Assembly (NCBI RefSeq): GCF_016806065.1
Contig: NZ_CP032409.1
Span: 1-39,331 of the forward strand
Direction: 5' to 3'
DNA length: 39,331 bases
Source of the DNA: Rhizobium rosettiformans
GTDB taxonomy: Bacteria; Pseudomonadota; Alphaproteobacteria; Rhizobiales; Rhizobiaceae
Shown: in pieces, positions 8,007 through 15,337 of the stretch
How positions within the stretch are numbered: the first letter of the stretch is position 1
Layout: every line of letters starts with the position of its first letter
Position numbers and translations under genes: made by a program
Notes under the pieces: generated by a model
The model's database searches: none
Seen by the model: only the letters and a program-made list of their open reading frames with translations
Told to the model about the DNA's origin: nothing

Positions 8007-9481
8007 TGACCTTCGCGCCGCTGCTTCTGGTATTCCTGCCGCTGGTCGCCGCCGGGGTCAGCTTTGCCTTGCCCGAGCGGTTGTCCGCCTGGCGCAACGC
8101 GGCCAACCTCGGCGTGGCCTTTACCAAGCTGCTGGTAGTGGCCTACCTGCTGAACGCGACTGAGGCCGGTCTGGTGTTCGAATGGCGCTACGAGTTCCTG
8201 CCGGGTCATGATTTCGTGCTGCGGCTGGACAGGCTTGCCCTTCTGTTCGTGACCCTTTCGGTATTCCTGTGGCTGTTGACCACGATCTACGCCATCGCCT
8301 ATTTCGACCGCGGCCCGAACCTGCCGCGGTTCTTCGGCTTCTTCAACCTCTGCGTGCTGGCGGCGACCGGCGTGGCGATGTCGGGCACCGCGATCACCTT
8401 CTTCCTGTTCTACGAACTGCTGACGCTGGCGACCTGGCCGCTGGTCGCGCACAAGGGCGACGACAAGTCGCTGCGCGCGGGGCGGATCTACCTTTCCTAC
8501 ACGCTGGCGGGCAGCGTCGCCTTCCTGGCCGGGATCCTGTGGCTGCAGTCGCTGGTCGGCGCGATCGAGTTCGCCGCGCCGCCGGACCTGACCGGCATCC
8601 CCGCGCTGACCCTGACGCTGATCTTCATCCTGTGCATCGGCGGGCTGGGGGTGAAGGCCGCGATCTTCCCCCTGCATGGCTGGCTGCCCGAGGCGATGGC
8701 CGCCCCCGCGCCGGTCAGCGCGCTTCTGCACGCCGTCGCAGTGGTCAAGGCCGGAGCCTTCGGCATCGTGCGGATGATCTATGATGTCTACGGCATCGGC
8801 ACCGTGGCCGAACTGGGCCTTGGCGTGCCGCTGGCGGCGCTGGCCTCGGTCACCATCCTTTACGGCTCGGTCCGCGCACTGATGCAGAGCGATCTGAAGA
8901 AGCGGCTGGCCTATTCCACGGTCAGCCAGGTCAGCTACATCATCCTTGGTGCCAGTCTCATCGGGCCATATGCCGTGATCGGCGGGCTGGTGCATCTGGT
9001 GCATCAGGGGATCATGAAGATCACCCTTTTCATGTGCGCCGGCGCGCTCGCGAACCGCATGGGGATCAAGGCGATTGCCGATCTGGACGGGGCGGGCCGG
9101 CTGATGCCGGTGACGATGGCGGCGTTCTCGGTCGGGGCGCTGGGGATGATCGGGCTGCCGCCGGTGGCGGGCTTCATCTCGAAATGGTATCTCGGGATCG
9201 GCGCGCTGCAATCGGACGCGGCCTGGGTGGTGGCGGTGCTGGCGGGGTCATCGCTCTTGAACGCCGCCTATTTCCTGCCGCTCCTCTACCGCGCCTGGCT
9301 GTTGCCCCCGCCACCCGACCGGCCCGCCATCCGCGAACTGGCCACCACCCGCGACCGGATGCTGATCCTACCCGCGGCGGTGACGGCCCTGGTGGCGCTT
9401 GGGGCGGGCATCTTCGCATCGCTGCCGTTCAGCCCGCTGGGCTGGGCCACCCTGATCGCCGAGGGGGGCTATCTGCGATGA
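8003..9481 (+). CDS. Mrp-type antiporter-like subunit (second NuoL/M/N-like)
   Basis: 492 residues, about 14 membrane segments. Key residues are present: Glu138 (FFLFYELLTLATWP), Lys218 (GVKAAIFPLHGWLPEAM), Lys249 (AVAVVKAGAFG), Lys394 (PVAGFISKWYL), and KKRLAYSTVSQVSYI. It is closest in style to MrpD/NuoM-like proteins. It lacks the long C-terminal extension of canonical MrpA; that part is found fused to MrpB upstream. It is not a copy of the preceding gene: outside the motifs the two diverge clearly, so this is an old duplication typical of complex I-type antiporter sets, not a recent repeat. Coupled to both neighbours by 4-bp overlaps. Confidence 0.88.
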   Translation: MMTFAPLLLVFLPLVAAGVSFALPERLSAWRNAANLGVAFTKLLVVAYLLNATEAGLVFEWRYEFLPGHDFVLRLDRLALLFVTLSVFLWLLTTIYAIAYFDRGPNLPRFFGFFNLCVLAATGVAMSGTAITFFLFYELLTLATWPLVAHKGDDKSLRAGRIYLSYTLAGSVAFLAGILWLQSLVGAIEFAAPPDLTGIPALTLTLIFILCIGGLGVKAAIFPLHGWLPEAMAAPAPVSALLHAVAVVKAGAFGIVRMIYDVYGIGTVAELGLGVPLAALASVTILYGSVRALMQSDLKKRLAYSTVSQVSYIILGASLIGPYAVIGGLVHLVHQGIMKITLFMCAGALANRMGIKAIADLDGAGRLMPVTMAAFSVGALGMIGLPPVAGFISKWYLGIGALQSDAAWVVAVLAGSSLLNAAYFLPLLYRAWLLPPPPDRPAIRELATTRDRMLILPAAVTALVALGAGIFASLPFSPLGWATLIAEGGYLR

Positions 9482-11166
9482 CTGCCGACCTGACACTGCT
9501 TCTACCGCTGACGGTCCTGTGGCCGATGCTGCTGGCCGGGCTGGCGCTTCTGCCGGGCTGGGGCCCGCGCATGGTGATGTTTCTGCCGCTTGGCCCCCTG
9601 CCGGCACTGGCCGCCGCCCTTTTCGCGCCGCGCGACACACCCGTCGCGCTGCCGGGGGTGCTTCTGGACGGCGGGCTGGAACTGACTGCCACCGGCGCGA
9701 TCTTCCTTGGCGGAGCGGCGGTGCTGTGGTTCTGGGCCGGGGTCTATGCCGCCGACTACTTGCGCCGCGACAGCCGGCCCGCCGCCTTCGCGCTGTTCTG
9801 GAACCTGGTGCTGGCCGGCAATCTTGGCGTCGTCATCGCCGCCGACATCGTCAGCTTCTATGTCTTCTTCGCGCAGGTCTCGCTTCTGGCCTATCCGCTG
9901 GTGATCCATGACCGCAAGCCCGCGTCGATGCGGGCGGGCACCGTCTATCTGGTGCTGGCCGTGCTGGGAGAGGTGGCGATCCTGGTCGGGCTGATGCTGG
10001 CCTCGCACGGGGCGGGCGGAGCCATCGGGATCGAGGCGGTGCGCGCTGCCCTGGCCCTGCCTTCGACGCATCCTGCGGCACTCGGGCTTCTGATCGCGGG
10101 CTTCGGGATCAAGGCCGGTCTGATGCCCTTGCATGTCTGGCTGCCGGTGGCGCATCCGGCCGCACCGGTGCCGGCCTCGGCGGTGCTGTCGGGTGCCATC
10201 GTCAAGGCCGGGATCTTCGGGATGGTGGCCTTGCTGCCGCTGGGAACCCCGGCGGCGGTTGCGGGCAACCTGCTGACAATCCTGGGCTTTTCCGGCCTGT
10301 TCCTCGCGGCGCTGCTGGCGGTCGGGCAGGCCGGGGCCAAGTCCGTGCTGGCCTATTCCACCGTCAGCCAGATGGGTTTGGTGATGGGGGTGCTGGGCGT
10401 TGCGCTGGCTGCGGGCAGCGCGCCCGCCACGGTGCTGCCGGCGGTGGCGCTGTTCGCATTGCATCACGGGCTGGCCAAGGGGGCGCTGTTCCTGGGCGTC
10501 GGCCTCGCGCCGCTCTGCGGGCGAGGCTGGCGCTGGGGGCTGATGGCAGTGCTCGCGGTGCTGGGCCTGTCGCTGGTCGGGATGCCGCTGCTGGCCGGGG
10601 CGCTGGTGAAATCGGCGATGAAGGACCCGGCCGGAGCGCTTGGCGCGACGCTGATCGGTCTGTCCGCACTGACCACGGCGCTGGCGATGGCGCGCTATCT
10701 GGCGGTGCTGCCGACGGCGAAACCACGCCGCCGCCCGCCGCTTCTGATGGCGCTGCCGTTCCTGGCGCTGGCCGGGGCGGCGCTGTGGCTGCCCTGGCTG
10801 CTTTACGCCGATGTGACCGGCAAGTCCCCGCTGGCGGCGGACCTCGCGTCGAAGCTGGCCGAGGCTTGGCCGCTGGGCCTCGCGGTGCTCTTGATCGCGG
10901 GCGCGGTCGCGGTCGGGTTGAAGCCGCCCACCCTGCCCGAGGGCGACGCGCTTGGCCCGGTGCAGCGCCGGGCAGCGGCCCTGACCGCCGCCGCAAGGGC
11001 TGCCCTGCGCGCCGGGTCACGGTCACTGCGCCGCTCGCGCCCGAAGCCGCAGATCGTCATCGGCGAGGATCTGGACCGGATCGAGGACATCTTCCGCGAA
11101 GGCGCCGCCGCCGCGATCCTGGTTCTAGCCATTACGGGGGCGGTCGTCGCCGCCAGCCTGATCTAG
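9478..11166 (+). CDS. Third NuoL/M/N-like antiporter subunit, TM5 Glu absent
   Basis: 562 residues. The core (residues 1-480) is again the NuoL/M/N fold: Lys212 (GFGIKAGLMPLHVWLPVAH), Lys243 (SGAIVKAGIFGM), AKSVLAYSTVSQMG and Lys378 (PLLAGALVKSAMK). At TM5, where the other two have Glu in YVTLEMVSL and LFYELLTL, this one reads FYVFFAQVSLL, so no glutamate is available. A C-terminal extension of about 80 residues (RRAAALTAAARAALRAGS, RSRPKPQIVIGEDLDRIEDI) ends in a last membrane helix AAAILVLAITGAVVAASLI. This amphipathic arm plus final helix recalls the lateral arm of NuoL/hydrogenase-4 B-type subunits. It ends the operon. Possibly a structural or gating rather than fully antiporting subunit; that is inference. 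Confidence 0.85.
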   Translation: MTADLTLLLPLTVLWPMLLAGLALLPGWGPRMVMFLPLGPLPALAAALFAPRDTPVALPGVLLDGGLELTATGAIFLGGAAVLWFWAGVYAADYLRRDSRPAAFALFWNLVLAGNLGVVIAADIVSFYVFFAQVSLLAYPLVIHDRKPASMRAGTVYLVLAVLGEVAILVGLMLASHGAGGAIGIEAVRAALALPSTHPAALGLLIAGFGIKAGLMPLHVWLPVAHPAAPVPASAVLSGAIVKAGIFGMVALLPLGTPAAVAGNLLTILGFSGLFLAALLAVGQAGAKSVLAYSTVSQMGLVMGVLGVALAAGSAPATVLPAVALFALHHGLAKGALFLGVGLAPLCGRGWRWGLMAVLAVLGLSLVGMPLLAGALVKSAMKDPAGALGATLIGLSALTTALAMARYLAVLPTAKPRRRPPLLMALPFLALAGAALWLPWLLYADVTGKSPLAADLASKLAEAWPLGLAVLLIAGAVAVGLKPPTLPEGDALGPVQRRAAALTAAARAALRAGSRSLRRSRPKPQIVIGEDLDRIEDIFREGAAAAILVLAITGAVVAASLI

Positions 11167-11183
11167 ACTGGCCCGACCCCGGC

Positions 11184-11360
11184 CTATTGCGCGACAAAAC
11201 CGCCGTCGACCGGCACCACCGCGCCGGTCATGAACCCGGCCTCGGCCGAGCACAGCCAGACGATCAGGCCGGCCACCTCGTCGGGGGTGCCGATGCGGCC
11301 CATCGGGTGCAGCCCGTCCATCATCTGCCGGCTGGTCATCTTGCCGCCTGTCGCGTAGCC
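11184..11360 (-). pseudogene. Short-chain dehydrogenase/reductase, C-terminal fragment
   Basis: The minus strand encodes about 58 residues ending at TAG 11184: HPMGRIGTPDEVAGLIVWLC, SAEAGFMTGAVVPVDGGF. This is the C-terminal end of a classical SDR oxidoreductase (the P-D-E-V-A and T-G-x-x-x-x-V-D-G-G motifs). The Rossmann nucleotide-binding half and the catalytic YxxxK are missing. Homology stops at about 11360, followed by 38 bp of unassigned sequence and then the ISKra4 left end. A GntP-permease remnant pointing the other way lies beyond the element, so the two genes were probably a divergent pair whose 5' halves and shared promoter region were deleted. Confidence 0.75.
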
Positions 11361-11398
11361 CTTAATTGTGAGATGGGAAATCCAACGAAATCAACGGC

Positions 11399-11424
11399 GG
11401 GAGTGGACAAAACATGGGGGTCAT
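11399..11424 (+). repeat. ISKra4 left terminal inverted repeat
   Basis: 26 bp, an exact reverse complement of 12834-12859. Confidence 0.95.
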
Positions 11425-11475
11425 CTTCGTCGTTGCGGCCCGTGCTAAGGTGAGTTCTTTGCGTGTGGGGCTGCC

Positions 11476-12837
11476 ATGGACGTACGGATTACAATCGAAA
11501 CTACCTTCGACAACGGGGAGAAGCGCACTCATCAGCTTGACGGCATTTCACGACCCTACCGGGTGACCTGTCCAGACGGGATCGGGTTGCGCCTCGAGGA
11601 TGGGAAGAGGGTTGTCGAACAGATTCAGCGGGCAATTCTTTGCGATCAGGTTGAGGAAATCATCCGAGAAAGCCGCGTATGCCCGGATTGCGCCTCGGTT
11701 CGTGCCATTCATGACTATCGCACGCGCGATCTCGACACGCTCTTTGGGCGGGTTCGGGTCAAAGCCGCGCGCTTGCGCCGCTGTTCGTGTGATGCCAGGT
11801 CAGCGGCGATGCCCGGCGGACCTATTTCTCCGCTGGCCTATTTCTTTCCTGACCGGGCTACCCCGGAGCTGCAGCGGCTCCATGCGGAACTCGGGTCCCG
11901 GCATTCCTTTCGCGAAGCCGCGCAGCTGATGAAAAGCTTCCTCCCCTGCCATCCGCCCCATCACACCACGGTGCGTGACCGGTTGGGAAGAGTAGCCGCG
12001 GGGCTCGAGAAAAGTCGAAGGGCATCAGGCGATCCCGCTGAAGCACTTCCCAAAGGGGGTTTGACGGTTTTTCTGGACGGTGCGCATATCCGCTGTCGAC
12101 CGGAGTATCAGCAGCGACACCTGGATCTTGTGGTCGGTAAGATTGAAAGTCGCAATATGTGCCGACGATTTGGCTTGGTCGCCAATGCGACGGCATCGCC
12201 AGGCAGCCGGATGCGAGAAGAGCTGTCAGACTTTGGATGGAAGCCGGGCCGTCTGTTGACGGTAATCTCTGATGGCGAGCTTGCTCTCCCGAACCTCATA
12301 CGGAATGCCATGGGTGGCGACGGCCAAGTGAAGCATATCCTCGACTGGTGGCACATCTCGATGCGTATTCGACATGTCGAGGCCGCCGTTCAGGGTCTGG
12401 TCCAGATACCGGGATTCACTGGAATTCCGGTGCTGTTCCAGCGCCCCGCGAAAAGCCTTCGCTGGTGGCTGTGGCATGGCAGAGCACGGGTCGCGGAAAC
12501 TTATCTGAAAGGGCTCATGCACGATTGCACCCGCCTTGCGGAAGAACCTTTGGCTGTCCGCACCGCTGCCGCTCGTGTGCAGGCCCGATGCGGGACACTG
12601 TACACCTATCTCGCGAACAACATGGAATCCCTTGTCGACTATGGCCGACGGTACCGTAACGGGCTGCCCATCTCGTCATCTCGTGCCGAAGGATCAGTCG
12701 ATGACATTGCCAATGCCCGCATGGGAAAGCGCAGAAGGATGCGGTGGTCGCCCAAAGGGGCTCACCGAGTAGCCGTCACAAGGGCCGCAGTTCTCGATGG
12801 TCGGCTGACCGTCGCAAACAGAAAACGCGCCGCATGA
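11476..12837 (+). CDS. tnpA: ISKra4-family transposase
   Basis: 453 residues, full length. The N-terminal part has a CxxC zinc-knuckle-like pair (RVCPDCASVRAIHDYRTR) followed by the FGRVRVKAARLRRCSC block. The DDE catalytic core is recognisable from GLTVFLDGAHIRCR (first Asp), LTVISDGELALPNLI (second Asp), HILDWWHISMRIRH and the C-terminal RNGLPISSSRAEGSVDDIAN with the catalytic Glu, then KRRRMRWSPKGAH. LRWWLWHGRARVA is another family signature. These match ISKra4 transposases. It is intact and lies within perfect inverted repeats, so the element could be active. ATG 11476 is the only convincing start. Confidence 0.9.
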   Translation: MDVRITIETTFDNGEKRTHQLDGISRPYRVTCPDGIGLRLEDGKRVVEQIQRAILCDQVEEIIRESRVCPDCASVRAIHDYRTRDLDTLFGRVRVKAARLRRCSCDARSAAMPGGPISPLAYFFPDRATPELQRLHAELGSRHSFREAAQLMKSFLPCHPPHHTTVRDRLGRVAAGLEKSRRASGDPAEALPKGGLTVFLDGAHIRCRPEYQQRHLDLVVGKIESRNMCRRFGLVANATASPGSRMREELSDFGWKPGRLLTVISDGELALPNLIRNAMGGDGQVKHILDWWHISMRIRHVEAAVQGLVQIPGFTGIPVLFQRPAKSLRWWLWHGRARVAETYLKGLMHDCTRLAEEPLAVRTAAARVQARCGTLYTYLANNMESLVDYGRRYRNGLPISSSRAEGSVDDIANARMGKRRRMRWSPKGAHRVAVTRAAVLDGRLTVANRKRAA

Positions 12838-12859
12838 CCCCCATGTTTTGTCCACTCCC
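12834..12859 (-). repeat. ISKra4 right terminal inverted repeat
   Basis: 26 bp, an exact reverse complement of 11399-11424. It overlaps the transposase stop codon (12835-12837). Confidence 0.95.
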
Positions 12860-12861
12860 TC

Positions 12862-13401
12862 TGGGCGATCATCCTGGCGCTGACGCTGACCATCGCGCTG
12901 ATCGTGCTGACCAACCGCAGCCGCCTGCCGGCGCTGACCGACAGCCTGTCGGCCGGGGCGGGTGCGGCGGCGCTGCCGCTTCTCAGCACCGCGGTGCTGG
13001 TCGGCTTCGGCACCGTGGTGGCGGCGCTGCCCGCCTTTGCCGCCATGCGCGATGCGGTGCTGGGGGTGGCGCCGGGGTCGCCGCTGGTGTCGCTGGCGCT
13101 GTCGATGAACGTGCTGGCGGGGATCACCGGATCGGCCTCGGGCGGGATGAGCATCGCGCTGGCCACCATGGGCGACGACTATCTGGCGCGCGGTCTGGCC
13201 GCCGGGATCGCGCCCGAGGTCATGCACCGGGTCGCCTCGATCGCTTCGGGCGGGTTGGACGCGCTGCCGCAGAACGGGGCCGTGGTGACGCTGCTCAGCG
13301 TCTGCCGGCTGACCCATCGTCAGGCCTATGCTGACATCTTCATGGTCGCCTGCGTCGGCCCGCTGCTGGCCCTGGTCGTGGTCGTAATGGTCGCGGCCTG
13401 A
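12862..13401 (+). pseudogene. GntP-family permease, C-terminal fragment
   Basis: About 179 codons read in frame from the ISKra4 edge (WAIILALTLTIALIVLTN) to the stop at 13401. The segments GSASGGMSIALATMG, MHRVASIASGGLDALPQNGAV and LLSVCRLTHRQAYADI align with the C-terminal third of the GntP permease encoded at 399-1834, but with clear divergence, so this is a paralogue and not a duplicated piece. The first two thirds are missing at the ISKra4 boundary. Any protein made would lack most membrane helices. Confidence 0.8.
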
Positions 13402-13501
13402 TATCGGCGTGGATGGTCTTGTGGCCGCAGGCGCAGTGAGGAATGGTGAAAGCGCGGCGCGCCCGATGGCCTGAGCCGAATCGGAAGGGTACAGTGATCG
13501 G

Positions 13502-14788
13502 ATGATGGAAGAAGCAAGTCAGGCCCTGCTCCTGCTCGAGGCGCTCGGCATCGGTCTTCTGATCGGGATCGAGCGCGAGCGCAACGGGGGCGAGAACGGC
13601 GGTCCGGCCCCGATCGGGGTCAGGACCTTCTCGCTCGCCTCGCTGATTGGCGCGCTCAGCCAGTATGCGGGCGGGCAGCCGTTGCTGGCGGTGGCGCTGG
13701 CCGCGGTAGGCGTCCTGCGGGCGGTCGCACATCTGTCGCAGACGGACCGGCAAACGGGAATGACCACCAGCCTCGCGCTGTTGCTGGTCGTGGTTCTGGG
13801 GGGGGTGTCGGTCGAGCATACTTTCCTTGCCGCCGCGTCGGGGGTGCTGGTCGCCACCTTGCTGGCGGCACGGTCGGCCCTGCGCGACTTCAGCCGCTCG
13901 GTCCTTAACGACTTCGAGATGCGCGACGGATTGATCCTTGGCGTCTCGGGTCTGATCATCCTGCCGGTGATCCCCGATACCGGCTTCGGACCGGACGCTG
14001 CGATCAACGCGCGCGCCATCTTTGTCATCGTCATCCTGGTGATGGTCATCGGGGCGGTCAGTCACATCTGCACGCGGGTCTTCGGCGACCGGCTTGGCCT
14101 GCCGCTTTCGGGGTTCCTGTCGGGTTTCGTGTCCTCGACGGCCACTGTGGTCGAGATGGGCCGCAAGGTCGACGCGCTGAGCGATGCGGCCGTCCGCTTC
14201 ATCCAGCCGGCGGCGGCGGGGGCCACCTTGTCTTCGGTGTCGTCGCTGCTGCAGACCGGCCTGGTGCTGGGCCTGGTCAGCCCGTCCCTGTTCGCCCTGG
14301 CATTGCCGGTGCTGGTGGTGCCCACCCTGGTCGTGCTGATCTTCAGTGCCCTGCTGGTCTACCTGGCCACGCGAAAGGGGGTCGAGCCGGCGGGGATCGA
14401 ATTGCCCTCGCGGATCTTCAGCGTGAACGACGCGGTGAAGTTCGCCTTGACCGTGGCGGCGGTGATTCTGATCTCGGCGGTGCTGAACGATCGGTTCGGG
14501 ACCGAGGCCGTGCTGCTGTCGGCGGCGCTGGCCGGGCTGGTCAGCACAAGTTCGGCTGCCGTCGCCCTGGCATCGCTGGTCGCGGCGGGCCAGATGCCGG
14601 CGGGCGAGGCGGTGATGCCGCTGGCGGCTACCCTGACGGTCAATGCCATGGTACGACTTGTGCTTGCCCTTCGCTCAGGATCGCCGGCATTCGGGCGGAT
14701 TGTGGCACTAGGCTTGGTCCTGTCCGTCCTATCGGTCTGGATCGGCTGGCACTTCTCGGCGGTGATTAAGGTCTGGGTGAACGGCTAA
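13502..14788 (+). CDS. MgtC/SapB-DUF4010 membrane protein
   Basis: 428 residues, very hydrophobic, about 12 membrane segments. The N-terminus LLLEALGIGLLIGIERERNG is the MgtC/SapB-like signature (a G-[LI]-x-x-G-x-E-R-E motif), followed by GVRTFSLASLIGAL. The C-terminal half (residues about 200-425) is the DUF4010 domain: SGFLSGFVSSTATVVEMGRK, AALAGLVSTSSAAVALASLV, AATLTVNAMVRLVLA. The repeated S-S-[TA]-A pattern in two half-domains suggests an internal duplication of DUF4010. Function is unproven; MgtC-like domains are linked to magnesium or phosphate homeostasis. It stands alone between the GntP remnant and the IS481 element. ATG 13502 and 13505 are equally possible starts. Confidence 0.85.
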   Translation: MMEEASQALLLLEALGIGLLIGIERERNGGENGGPAPIGVRTFSLASLIGALSQYAGGQPLLAVALAAVGVLRAVAHLSQTDRQTGMTTSLALLLVVVLGGVSVEHTFLAAASGVLVATLLAARSALRDFSRSVLNDFEMRDGLILGVSGLIILPVIPDTGFGPDAAINARAIFVIVILVMVIGAVSHICTRVFGDRLGLPLSGFLSGFVSSTATVVEMGRKVDALSDAAVRFIQPAAAGATLSSVSSLLQTGLVLGLVSPSLFALALPVLVVPTLVVLIFSALLVYLATRKGVEPAGIELPSRIFSVNDAVKFALTVAAVILISAVLNDRFGTEAVLLSAALAGLVSTSSAAVALASLVAAGQMPAGEAVMPLAATLTVNAMVRLVLALRSGSPAFGRIVALGLVLSVLSVWIGWHFSAVIKVWVNG

Positions 14789-14830
14789 GCAGGTACCCGC
14801 GGTGATACGGCACCTTGGTCCCGCCATGGC

Positions 14831-14836
14831 CCTAGC
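14831..14836 (+). repeat. IS481 target-site duplication, left copy
   Basis: CCTAGC, identical to 17480-17485 on the other side of the element. It carries the TAG that terminates the transposase frame (14834-14832 on the minus strand). Confidence 0.85.
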
Positions 14837-15200
14837 TGTTCAGTCCCGGCATTTGGTGGATCGGATTTAGGATGAATCGTTCTGGCTCTGATGTCCAGAT
14901 TTTGCAGATGTATTCGTAAGGCGTCAGCCCGCTGAGTGTCTTGAGCCTGCGGGCGAAGTTGTAGGCTGCCATGAAGTCGGCAAGGTGTGTTCGCAACTGG
15001 TCGTGGTTTTCGTAGTGGAAGCGTTTGACGGTCGCGTCCTTGATGGTGCGGTTCATTCGTTCGACCTGGCCATTGGTCCACGGATGGTTTGGCTTGGTCA
15101 GTCGGTGCTCGATCTCATTTGCCTCACAGATCATGTCGAACCGCATCTGCCGTGAATATGCTGTGTTCCGGTTGCGGGGCTGCTCGGCGAACTGGATGCC
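14832..15200 (-). pseudogene. IS481 transposase, C-terminal part of split gene
   Basis: 122 codons continuing the interrupted frame: GIQFAEQPRNRNT, EHRLTKPNHPWTNGQVERMN (catalytic Glu in the W-T-N-G-Q-V-E-R-M-N motif), AYNFARRLKTLSGLTPYEYI, ending PERFILNPIHQMPGLNS. The last codon and the TAG stop (14834-14832) are formed by the target duplication, not by the element. Upstream in this frame the IS1111 element contributes meaningless codons up to an internal ATG, so no functional protein is expected from this part. Confidence 0.9.
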
Positions 15201-15302
15201 GTAGCATGTTGGGAATGACGCGTCGTTGAAGGTTATGGCTGCCTGCGCAGCCTCCAAAAATTGCGCAGCAGGCGGCCATAACCAAGGCTCAGGTCTCTAT
15301 GG

Positions 15303-15319
15303 TGGTTTTGCGAACCACA
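15303..15319 (+). other. Small hairpin upstream of the IS1111 transposase
   Basis: GTGGTT-TTGCG-AACCAC, 6-bp stem, 18 bp before the start codon and just ahead of the GAGGAG ribosome-binding site. Position suggests translational control of the transposase; not proven. Confidence 0.4.
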
Positions 15320-15337
15320 CCACAGAGGAGACCGGCT

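Larger units (their letters stand above)
11399..12859 (+). mobile_element. Complete ISKra4-family insertion sequence (1461 bp)
   Basis: Bounded by perfect 26-bp terminal inverted repeats at 11399-11424 and 12834-12859 (outer end GGGAGTGGACAAAACATGGG). It contains one transposase gene whose stop lies inside the right repeat. No target duplication is evident: the 6 bases outside are AACGGC on the left and TCTGGG on the right. The flanks come from two different genes (an SDR and a GntP permease), so the element is at a deletion boundary. Confidence 0.9.

Noticed and set aside
7781..9211. Long minus-strand open frame (476 codons) inside the mrp operon
   Set aside because: It is antisense to two genes with unmistakable NuoL/M/N motifs; its composition (Arg, Gln, His, Asp-rich) is typical of a GC-rich shadow frame.
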